From the NCBI GenBank assembly GCA_028571685.1, contig CM053148.1, positions 83,164,001 through 83,228,000 of the forward strand: a stretch of DNA of 64,000 bases. The letters are read 5' to 3'. The notes under the pieces are model-generated. The model saw only the letters and a program-made list of their open reading frames with translations, was not told the DNA's origin and made no database searches. Each line of letters starts with the position of its first letter. The first letter of the stretch is position 1. A program made the position numbers and the translations under genes. The DNA is from Heterohyrax brucei. Its lineage: Eukaryota; Chordata; Mammalia; Hyracoidea; Procaviidae. Positions 55,456-64,000 of this stretch are shown here, piece after piece.

Positions 55456-56979
55456 ACCAAGCTTCCTTTACTGTACAGCCAGGGGCCCTTAAATAAATAT
55501 AAATTATTTTCATATAGTCATGGCCTTCCTTTGACACATGAGGAAACTAAGGCAATTTTATCACAGAGGCATGCTTACGGTGGGATGAATTTTGGTCAGT
55601 GCTTGCTATCTGAAGCTGTAGTCAATGCTCTTTTCTCTTAACTGGATAATTGGGTGTACGAGGCTGGGCGGGGGAAAGACAACTGAAACTAAGACGTGGC
55701 TGCATGAAGGGTTAGCTGCAGTCAAGAATCAAGCCTATTTCAGTGTTTCTGCAGAATCCTACGATCAATTTTTCAGCCCTGGATTTTATCCAGACTGCAC
55801 CACGGTTTGTCGCTACCTCACCAGGTACAACTCCCATGAACTCATCAGAGCAGCTGAGAGATGTCACGCTCCGCTGCAGAGGCATAGTTTAACTCTTTCT
55901 TTGCCACTGGATTAACAGCATACTGGCCACTTCTTATGCCTCTGGACCTTGTCACAGGTAGGAGGCTACTCCAGTTCTAACACATCCAGCATCAAGGCGG
56001 ATTCCTTTTGAAGTGTGTGAGGCTCAGCAGACCAGGGCTGGAGCCTCATTGCTTTGGATGTTGATCATTCCATTAAGTGATGCTTCCTGGATGGGTTGGT
56101 TTTTTAAGATTTTTGTTTTTTATTTATTTTTTTCCTTTTATTGTTGTGAGATAAGGCTTGAAGCATACCTGTACCTTTCTCGTGTGGTCATTAGGGAGCT
56201 CTGATGGGTCCGTTTTGGTTTTTCTGCATCGTACTTGGGAACCAGCGGTTTCCACGGTGACCTGATGGAAGGCACCAGCAGTCAATTCTCTGTTTAGTTC
56301 CTTTCCGAGTATCGTTGCACCACATACCAGTGGGACCAGAGTGCCACTCTCCTTACTGGTAGCTTCTACTACCAGATCATATTTCTCAAAATGCTTATTA
56401 CCAACCAGAAATTTAAACACACTCAATTAGTAAGCATGCTTTCCAATACAGAAAACATAGGCCAGTAATGAAGAGATTTTTAAAATTCTGAATCTGACTA
56501 ATAGGTGAACTTAGTACAGTATTTTGAAATATATCTCTGGCGAAATCATCTAGAAGAGTATCCAAAATTGTTTTCATTTTCTAAATGATCTGTTAAACTT
56601 TAAGCTGCCCATGAACTTGCCTTTGATTCACAGACTTCTGGAATTTCTTAATGGCCTTGAATTAGTTTCTCCCAGAGTCCATATGGATAAAACTATGAAA
56701 TTATTTAGGATTTTTACTACTAGGATTTTAATAAAAGTATGAGAAGTAAAGAAAAAAAACAGCAAGTAACATGTATAAATTACAACTTGACTAAAGTTTA
56801 TTTCTAAGCATGAATACAGAATTATTTATTAAATCCAAAGTCTCCTTTTTCTAAGTGCCTGTTAGACTATTTTAAAATATATTTATATATAACATTCTAT
56901 ATATTATATTTGAGATTATAAAACTGAAAAATATACCTCTTAAAACCAACAGGTTCTGGTTTGCATTCTTAGCACATCT
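55456..56979. other. No gene recognised
   Basis: Unique sequence. A 100-codon minus frame (56124-56426) and a 96-codon plus frame (55625-55915) occur; I recognise no domain in either and see no splice or start context that would support them. Confidence 0.4.
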
Positions 56980-57440
56980 ATAAGTGTTAGATAGATTATG
57001 ACAAATCCAAAATGTGTGTACTATTTGATCCAACAATTTCATCATTATTCCTTATCTTAGCAGACAAACTAATGCATTAAAGACAGGTTCTAGACATTCA
57101 TCACAGCAGAGTTCCTACTGTCAAAATTATGGGAAGTCACTGAGTGTTTATTAATAGAGATAGCTAAAATAAATTCAGATATTGCAGAGATATTCACATG
57201 GAAAGACTTGAATCTTTATAAGAGTTGAATGACACAGATGTTTGCAAAGTATATAGAATAACCTCACTTATGTAAATTATGTATGTTTATTTCTCTTTTT
57301 ATATGCCCAGAAACATGTCAGGGATTGTTTACCAAAGTCCCAAAAGTACTGGTTTATGGATGTAAGGATTTTGCATAAAATTTCCTGCAATCTTACACAT
57401 TTTTATATTGCTTGAACTTTGTTTATAATTATATATTATC
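56980..57440 (+). mobile_element. L1 3' end, old (probable)
   Basis: acattcatcacagcagagtt, gtgtttattaatagagatag, cacatggaaagacttgaatc, cctcacttatgtaaattatg, tatgcccagaaacatgtcag fit the 3' UTR of ancient L1 elements in order. Highly diverged; no ORF. Confidence 0.6.
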
Positions 57441-57677
57441 TTCATAATATAATAAAGCTATTTTAATTTTAAATATTAAGCAATTAGAGCATGTGTATGG
57501 AAAAAAGCTATATTGGGATATGACAAGGCTGTAACTGTTTACTCATTCTTTCACGCAAATTCTTGGAATCATGAATGCAAAAACTTGTGACTACTAGATA
57601 TTTTAAAATTTTTACTTTTTTTTACTGTTAATCAAACTGCACGTTACAATTACTCTTACATTAACTTTAAAACATGA

Positions 57678-57733
57678 ATTAGACTGAAGCTTTTGGAGAA
57701 AAGTCAATATTAAATCCAAAGTGTTACATTGAA
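57678..57733 (+). repeat. Long direct repeat (left) around RTE head
   Basis: attagactgaagcttttgga to gtgttacattgaa, 56 bp. Recurs at 58039-58093 with about eight differences and two single-base gaps. Confidence 0.88.
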
Positions 57734-58038
57734 CCCTCACTTGTCCATCAGTTTGTCATACTGTAGGGGCTTGCATGTTGCTGTGATTCTGAAAGCTATG
57801 CCACTTGTATTCAAATACCAGCCAGGTCACTCGTGATGGACAGGTTTCAGCTGAGCTTCTAGACTAAGACAGGCTATATAGAAGGACACAGAAGTCTACT
57901 TCTAAAAAAAATTAGCCAGCGAAAACCTTATCAATAGCAGCAGAACACAGACATAGTGCCAGAAAGTGAACCCCCAAGGTTGGAAGGCACTCAACAGACC
58001 ACTGGGGAAGAACTGCCTCCTCAAAGTAGTCAGATTGA
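57734..58038 (+). mobile_element. RTE head-only element
   Basis: agtttgtcatactgtagggg, aagctatgccacttgtattc, gatggacaggtttcagctga, ccagcgaaaaccttatcaat and actggggaagaactgcctcc, ending tcaaagtagtcag. This is the 5' untranslated head of the RTE, compare the 5' end of the copy at 25330-25552. It carries no coding region and no RTE 3' tail. Flanked by the 55-56-bp direct repeats. Confidence 0.85.
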
Positions 58039-58093
58039 ATTAGATTGAAGTTTTGAAGAAAAGTCAGTATTAATTGTAATGTGTTACATTGAA
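58039..58093 (+). repeat. Long direct repeat (right) around RTE head
   Basis: attagattgaagttttgaag to gtgttacattgaa; partner of 57678-57733. Confidence 0.88.
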
Positions 58094-58487
58094 AAATACG
58101 CAATAGATACAACACAGGGTAATGAACTTGTTTAAAGAGAATCATAACTGAAGCAAAAATATATGTATATATGTACATATATTCTTTACTTTGTTTCCTA
58201 TGGAAAACTTAGAACATTTTCATCTTCACTTTCAGATTGCTAATTTATGATGCTTTTATCTACAAACTCAGTTTCAAAACTTCTCTCAAATGCCATGTAT
58301 TTTACAGTTATTGTTAAAAGTGAAGTCTTTATTGACTTGGTGTTTAAATGTTTTTTGTGTCATATGCTGCGTGACAGGTTTTCAAACAAGATAAGACTAA
58401 GTGGATCATTTTTAAACAAATAGCAGCTGATCAAATTTTGCAACTAGACATAACATCTTTAATTCTAACAAATTTAAATAAAAAGTG
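58094..58487. other. No gene recognised
   Basis: AT-rich unique sequence with a short tatgtatatatgtacatata palindromic patch at 58161-58181. Confidence 0.45.
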
Positions 58488-58496
58488 ACACAAGTA

Positions 58497-58551
58497 ATCT
58501 ACCCTAGGGTCGCCATGAGTCGGATCCTACTCGATGGCACTTGGCTTGGTA
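58497..58551 (+). mobile_element. SINE-tail-only insert with 9-bp target duplication
   Basis: ctagggtcgccatgagtcgg, atcctactcgatggcacttg, gcttggt, bounded by acacaagta at 58488-58496 and 58552-58560. The insert is about 55 bp and consists of the SINE/RTE 3' tail with a few extra bases at each end. Confidence 0.88.
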
Positions 58552-58560
58552 ACACAAGTA

Positions 58561-59759
58561 TTCTGGTTGCAAGGACACGTGATTGTATTGAGGAAAATTG
58601 ACCACTTTTGGAGCCACCGGTTTATATATTTTCATTAGGTTCTCTCTCTAATTGTGATTGCAATAATGGGCATGGTACTCCAATCGTGGCTGGGAAAGTA
58701 GTCATATTATGGAAATTCTAGGCAGAACAGTGGCTCTGTTCCTTCTCACTGAGTCTGGAAATAATTTAGTGCAGTTTCTGAAAGAAAAATCTCACTCAGA
58801 AGGAAATTGCTTTATTTTTCACTTGAAATCTACAGAACTACTCATGTCTACATCTATGTTTCCTTTACTGCTCTGCTGTAAACCAAGCTCCCTCAGCCTA
58901 TCAAAAGCCAGACAATTTCTGTCAAGATCCCCACTTCATTCTTCTCTGACAGAACCTGAATCCCATTTGGTTATTCCTTCGCTCTCCTGCATTTATTGAT
59001 TCCTTATCCTCTACTAAATCATTTCCAACTGTATGTGTACGTACGCATGGCAATAGCTTCCTTTCTAAAATAGTTGATTACTACCCATTTTTGCTCTGTT
59101 TCTCAGGTCTCCTTAAGGCATAAAATCTGGGAGTAGTTTCCGTTCTGCTTCCTTTTCTACCAGCCACTCAAACGTTGGTATTTGGGTTTGCGTTCACCAG
59201 CTCCGTCACGCATTTAGCGTTCTGCACATTGTCTTCATCCCTGTCTGTATGAATCACATAGTCTTGACACTGACACCTCTTCCATCTGGAAACACATTCC
59301 TCTGTCGGTTTCCAGAACACAGCTTGAACAAGTGTACAGTAACTTTATGTTGGGATGTCACCATCAAGACAGCTGGCGAATACATGTGCACTTCCCTGTA
59401 TCTATAATAGCAGCTGAACTGGCTGTCTTTCACTTTCTGATCTCTGGATGTTGAATCTTTGGAGCCTTGACCTACTGTCTCCTTGCGGGTGATGATTATC
59501 ATCTAGATCAATATGTCGCCATCTTCAACACCAGCCAGCACTCCACTTCCCAGTAACCAACTGCCTGTTCTACTTCTCCACATGGATACTAATCAGCTTA
59601 TTAAATAGAAAGTGTTTAAAATGAAAAATAGACTCATTAATTTATAGATACCACCCCCCCCCCAGCAAATGAACAGACTACTTCACAACCTCTACAGTCC
59701 AAACCATCATTATTTATTGCCTGCTGCATGGTATGGTATTAACCAGCCCCCCATTTTCA
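58561..59759. other. No gene recognised
   Basis: Unique or very old repeat sequence; a C run (cccccccccc) lies at 59653-59662. It may include diverged L2 upstream of 59760. Confidence 0.35.
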
Positions 59760-60390
59760 TTTCTTCCCCACATACAGTCCATTATCCATATAATATCTGC
59801 ACTTAAATCCTTCCAAAGGCTCCCATTTCAATTATATTAAAATGCATACCCCTTATTCTGACTCACAAATCTATCTATGATCTAGCCCCTTCCTACTTAG
59901 TTGACTTTGTATCTTACTGCACTTGTTCCCATCAATTTATCCCCAAGGACTCTTGTTTTTTAACTGTTCCTACAACAGGTAAAGCTTGTTTAAAGGAGCA
60001 TCCTCTGTTTGCTCTGTCTTTCTGAAGAAATCACTGCCCCAGATTGTCCATGGCTGAATTGTTGTTAATGTTCAGGTCGTGATATACATTTCACCTTCTT
60101 CAAGAAAACTTTTTTGAACATCATTTGAAAACTCTGTCTCTTGCCTTATGTGTCTCCATTTATTTATTCTGCTTTACATTCTTCATGGTTTATCATTACC
60201 AGAAATTATGTTACTGATTGATTGATTTTGCGTGTTTATCGCTTTTCCTGTTCATTAGAAGGTAAATTCTGTGTGTTCGGGAACTTTGCCACTCTTGTCT
60301 ACTGCTGTATTCTGAGTACTGAGCACAATGCTTGGCACATAAGAAGAGCTCAGACAGCATGTATTGAACAAATAAATGATTGCTTGTTTG
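59760..60390 (+). mobile_element. L2 LINE 3' end
   Basis: tatgatctagccccttccta, cttactgcacttgttcccat, ttcaggtcgtgatatacatt, cattagaaggtaaattctgt, gagcacaatgcttggcacat, gtattgaacaaataaatgat follow the L2 3' consensus order, ending in the aataaatg-type tail. Ancient and heavily mutated. Confidence 0.8.
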
Positions 60391-60719
60391 TGGCTAAAGT
60401 CTTTATTAACCAATTTTAATTTGTGCTCAGTCACCAGAGAAAAGTCACTCTGTCTACTTAGAACTTAAGTCTTGTCTACAAAGTTAGGATTGAAATTCTT
60501 ACTGTGGGCTTTCGATTCCATCTATGATCTTATGCCAGCATATGTTTGTTGGTCTTTAACAAACAGTCCCTCATAAGTGTGGCATTCAGTGTTCTCCATC
60601 CATTGTCCTCTACTGTCTGCACCCCCCACTGCCGCCATGGATGCACACATAGGAAGGTGTGCTAACATTGTAGAAAGGATTTTCTCGGGGGGATAAGTTA
60701 CTCATTTCATTTCCCCACT
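60391..60719. other. No gene recognised
   Basis: Unique sequence. Confidence 0.4.
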
Positions 60720-60795
60720 TTGCCCTCAACAGGTGTGCATCTTGGGAAAGTTACTCAACTTTTACAGCTTTTAGTATCCTCCACACTAATATAAA
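60720..60795 (+). mobile_element. MIR left part, split by AfroSINE
   Basis: gtgtgcatcttgggaaagtt, actcaacttttacagctttt, agtatcctccac is the centre of MIR; it resumes at 60966. Confidence 0.65.
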
Positions 60796-60963
60796 ACCCC
60801 CAAACAAAACCCACAGCCATGAGTCAATTCTGACTCACAGAGACCCTATAGGACACAGTAGAACTGCTTCATAGTTTCCAGAGAGCACCTGGCAGATTTG
60901 AACTGCCAACCTTTTGGTTGGTTAGCAGACATAGCACTCAGCTACTACACCATCAGGGTTTCC
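60796..60963 (-). mobile_element. AfroSINE inserted in MIR
   Basis: acaaaacccacagccatgag, ggacacagtagaactgcttc, gatttgaactgccaaccttt, acaccatcagggtttcc. Nearly complete. Confidence 0.9.
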
Positions 60964-60965
60964 CC

Positions 60966-61060
60966 GCACTATTACAGGGATTGTAAAATTGCCTACCTTA
61001 GGAAATCATCTTGAGAACTAAATGATATAACACAGAGAAAGCACAGAAGAGATCTCTCTC
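60966..61060 (+). mobile_element. MIR right part
   Basis: gggattgtaaaattgcctac, cttgagaactaaatgatata, acacagagaaagcacagaag continues the MIR begun at 60720. Confidence 0.65.
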
Positions 61061-61683
61061 ATTATGACTCACTTTTGTTTTTGAACAAGAGTATGGATAA
61101 GGAAACCAAACTCTTTTGAGTCCTTGACTAAAATTCCATAAATTGTCAAGTATTTAATAAGAGCATGAAACTAAGGATTTCTAAATGCTCTGATACTGTG
61201 TTCCAAACCCAGACCATTTAAGAAAAAAAAAGGGTTAATAAAACTGGCACAGCTTGCAATGCCTCTCTTCTGACTTCACTGTGATCCTGACGAAGCGCTT
61301 GCCAATATAAAATCATGGCAAAGGTATTCCAAGGGTGTGAACCATGAGAAAATGGCTTTGACATCAAATTTTTTGGCCCTGATTACTTTCACAGGTCATT
61401 TTTTTTTTTGTTCATTTCAAAACTTATTGATGTATCTACTGAATAATCTGGCTCTCTGGGCCATCTTTTCTTTTTGTAAACTCAAAAAATATTGATATTT
61501 TCACCTTAAAGTAGATTAATGTGCTAATTTAAAATTTCTTTTCATTTCAAGATTCTCTAGCACAAGTTCTTTTTTTCTGTTTGCTTTTTTCTTTCATTGA
61601 AAGATCCATTACATTGTACTTAATATACATTTAAGAAATATTTTTAAAGAAAAATATTTTGTTGTTGTTACAGATAAGTAAGT
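61061..61683. other. No gene recognised
   Basis: AT-rich unique sequence. Confidence 0.45.
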
Positions 61684-61707
61684 GCTTGAACACGCAATCA
61701 GGTTGCA

Positions 61708-62019
61708 TTGATAATTATTGGTGACTGGAATGCAAAATTTGCAAACAAGGAAGGATCAGCAGTTGGAAAATACTACCTAGATGATAGAAATAATGGCAGA
61801 GATCACATGATAGATTTTGCAAGACTAATGACTTCTTCATTGCAAAAACCTTTTTTAACCAACACAAACAACCACTGTACACACGAACCTCACCAGGCGG
61901 AGTACCCAGGAACCGAACTGACTACATCTGTGGGAAAAGAAGATGGAAGAGCTCTGTATCAGCAGTCAAAACAAACTGTGGCACAGTTCATCAATTGTTC
62001 ATATGCAAATTCAAATTGA
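61708..62019 (+). pseudogene. RTE endonuclease C-terminal half
   Basis: Open 103-codon segment. IIIGDWNAKF holds the GDWN catalytic block (aspartate and asparagine) of APE-type endonucleases. Downstream, DFARLMTSSLQKPFLTNTNN is the following conserved region. The C-terminal serine-aspartate-histidine block is not in this frame. Confidence 0.85.
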
Positions 62020-62540
62020 AACTGAAGAAAATTAGAACAAGCCTACAAGAGTCAGAGTATGACCTTGAGTATATCCCTCCGGAGCTTAAAGATCGTCTCA
62101 AGAATAAATTTGATATGTTGACCACTAACAACCAAAGACCAGACGAATTGTGGACTAACATCAAAGACAGCATACATGAAGAGAGCAAGAGGTCATAAAA
62201 AAGACAGGAAAGAAAGAAAAGACCAATTTGGATGCTGGAAGAGACTCTGAAACCTGCTCTCGAAAGTCAGACAGCTAAAGCGAAAGCAAGAAATGGTGAA
62301 GTAAAAGACCAAAACAGAAGATTTCCAAGAGCAACTTGAGAAGACAAAAGAAAATATTATGACATGTGCAAAAAGCTGGACATGAAAAACCGGAAGGGAG
62401 GAACATGTTTTGCATTTCTCAAGATGAAAGAATCAAAGAAAAAATTCAAGCCTCGAAATGCAATAGTGAAGGATTCTACAGGGGAACTATTAAGTGACTC
62501 AGGGAGCATCAAAAGGAGATGGAAGGAATACACAGAGTGA

Positions 62541-62837
62541 TTGTACCAGAAAGAAATGGTCGATGTTCAGTCATTTCAAGAGGTAGCATATGATCAGGAA
62601 CCAAAGGCAATGAAGGAAGAAGTCAAAGCTGCATTGAAGGCACTGTTGAAAAACAAGGTTCCAGGAATTGATGGAATATCAATTAAGATACTTCAGCAAA
62701 CAGATGCAGCCCTGGAAGTGCTCACTTGTCTGTGCCAAGAAATTTGGAAGACAGCTACCTGGCCAGTTGACTGGAAGGGATTCATATTTATGCCCATTCC
62801 TAAGAAAGGTGATCCAAATGAATGTGGAAATTATTGA
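62541..62837 (+). pseudogene. RTE reverse transcriptase finger fragment
   Basis: Open 98-codon segment: EEVKAALKALLKNKVPGIDG, EIWKTATWPVDWKGFIFMPI, PKKGDPNECGNY, the standard RT entry region of RTE. A stop follows NY. Confidence 0.88.
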
Positions 62838-63208
62838 ACAATGTTGTTGATATCACAACAAGCAAAATTTTGCTCAAGATCATTCAAAAGCTACTTCAGC
62901 AGTATATTGACAAGGAACTGGCAGAAATTCAAGCTGCAGTCAGAGGAGGAAGTAGAACCAGGGATATCATCATTGATGTCAGATGGATTTTGGCTGAAAG
63001 CAAAGAATCCTAGCAAGATGTTTACTTATGTTTCATTGACTATGTAAAAGCATTTGACTGTGTGAATCATACTAAATTATGGCTAACGTTGTAGAGAATG
63101 GGAATTCCAGAATACCTAATGGTGCTTTTAAGAAATGTGTATATGGATCAAGAAGCAGTTGTGTGAACAGAACAAGGGGACACCGCATGGTTTAAAGTCA
63201 GGAAAGGT

Positions 63209-63553
63209 GTGCGTCAGAGTTGTATATTTTCATCATACTTTATAAATCTGTGTGTTGAGAAAATAATCCGAGAAGCCGGATTATACGAGGAAGAACAAGG
63301 CATCAGGATTGGAGGACAATTCATTAACAACCTGCATTATGCAAACAACACCACCTTACTTGCTGGAAATGAAGAATATTTGAGACACTTACTGATGAAG
63401 ATCAAGAAGCACAACCTACAGTATGGATTACTTCTCATCATCAAGAAAACAAAATTCCTCACAACTGGACCACTAAGCACCATTGTCATAAATGGAGAAA
63501 AGATTGAGGTTGTCAAGGATGTCACTTTACTTGGTTCCACAATCAACGCCCAT
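63209..63553 (+). pseudogene. RTE reverse transcriptase palm fragment with YANN box
   Basis: Open frame with INNLHYANNTTLLAGNEEYL, then RHLLMKIKKHNLQYGLL and TTGPLSTIVINGEKIEVVKD. Both aspartates of the canonical YADD box are asparagine here. The frame continues into the LTR as nonsense. Confidence 0.88.
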
Positions 63554-64000
63554 TGCTTTAGTCATCTTGTGCTTCTCTAACAGAAATACTATGCGTGGGT
63601 GGCTTTAGCAAAGGAAAATTTATTCTTACACAGTCTGGTAGGCTACAAATTCCGGTGTCCATTTTAGAGGAAGGTTTCCCCCTTGTCAGATCTGGAGGAA
63701 AGTCCGGTATTGCATCAGTCTTTGCCCAGGGAGCATCTTGGCACAGGAACCTTAGGTCTGAAGGACGTGCTCTTCTCCTGGTGCAGCTTTCTTGATAGTG
63801 TGGGGTTCTCAGTTCTCTCCTTCCTTACCTTTCCTTTTATCTCTTGTAAAATGAAAGGATTAAGGGTGGTGCAAGTCATACTCCAGGGAAACTCTCTTTA
63901 CAGTGGAGCAGGGAGTGATCTCATAAAGGTATTTACAGTCCCACCCTAATCCTTTAACATACAGCATAGGAAATGGAGGACAATCATAAAATATTGGGAA
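63554..64000 (-). mobile_element. MaLR-like LTR inside RTE, cut by window end (fossil)
   Basis: The reverse 3' end reads gctttagtcatcttgtgctt; the middle has cttggcacaggaaccttagg. It interrupts the RTE ORF at 63553 and so is younger than that RTE. It runs off the window. Confidence 0.78.

Larger units (their letters stand above)
61684..63553 (+). mobile_element. RTE LINE, truncated, interrupted by LTR
   Basis: Starts in the endonuclease (GDWNAKFANKEGSAVGKYYL from 61720) and continues through the linker, RT finger (VPGIDGISIKILQQTDAALE about 62660), A box (CFIDYVKAFDC about 63030-63060) and YxDD box (HYANNTT, 63335-63355). It reaches the segment after it (VINGEKIEVVKDVTLLGSTI) and stops at cgcccat where an LTR begins. 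Stops and frameshifts are scattered. The 3' part may resume beyond the window. Confidence 0.92.

Noticed and set aside
56124-56426. 100-codon minus frame as a processed pseudogene
   Set aside because: No protein family recognised, and no poly(A) tail or flanking duplication found.
1-64000. A new defence, toxin or phage-like system
   Set aside because: The window is mammalian repeat-rich nuclear DNA; there are no bacterial gene clusters or such domains.

Overview
The window looks like ordinary nuclear DNA from an afrotherian mammal, most likely an elephant or another paenungulate. The reasoning is from repeat content: more than thirty copies of a tRNA-derived SINE of the AfroSINE type, many pieces of a BovB-like RTE LINE, a MaLR-type LTR family, ancient MIR, L2 and hAT copies shared by all mammals, AT-rich composition and scarce CpG. 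The species cannot be fixed from the sequence alone. I find no convincing host protein-coding gene, rRNA, tRNA or CRISPR array. The long open frames that carry recognisable protein motifs are remains of RTE endonuclease/reverse transcriptase or of a mariner transposase. The window is probably intergenic or intronic.

Layout. Positions 1-7000 hold an RTE-derived SINE, several AfroSINEs, one LTR and an unexplained 84-bp repeat pair. At 7000-8510 two LTRs lie around a rearranged mariner. At 10500-11960 a nearly full-length mariner splits a SINE. RTE copies dominate 14400-15465, 16711-18402 and 22532-25552 (the last is about 3 kb and nearly complete). A 5'-truncated L1 3' end lies at 27740-28262, and RTE at 28380-29163. 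At 31560-34062 an inverted mariner pair sits beside an antisense L1 3' end that carries a tiny SINE-tail insertion. Two head-to-head RTE pieces lie at 35014-36200. The stretch 37.9-41.4 kb is relatively repeat-light, with local CpG clusters. A 2.8-kb RTE splits a SINE at 46423-49398. The stretch 51.8-54.7 kb is repeat-poor. An L2 tail ends at 60390. The window closes with an RTE copy (61684-63553) interrupted by an LTR that runs off the end.

How the parts relate. The RTE probably supplied the retrotransposition machinery: its last ~35 bp are nearly the same as the 3' tail of the AfroSINEs and of the RTE-derived SINEs. Many insertions are nested (RTE in SINE, RTE in RTE-derived SINE, RTE in MIR, mariner in SINE, SINE in SINE, SINE in MIR, LTR in RTE, LTR in mariner), which gives a relative chronology. 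The observations I find most worth following are: (1) three RTE copies that share diagnostic substitutions changing the reverse transcriptase YADD box to YADN; (2) a 55-bp insertion made of little more than the shared 3' tail, with a 9-bp target duplication; (3) a head-only RTE piece flanked by ~55-bp direct repeats; (4) a ~125-bp near-palindrome; and (5) an RTE inserted inside an RTE-derived SINE.
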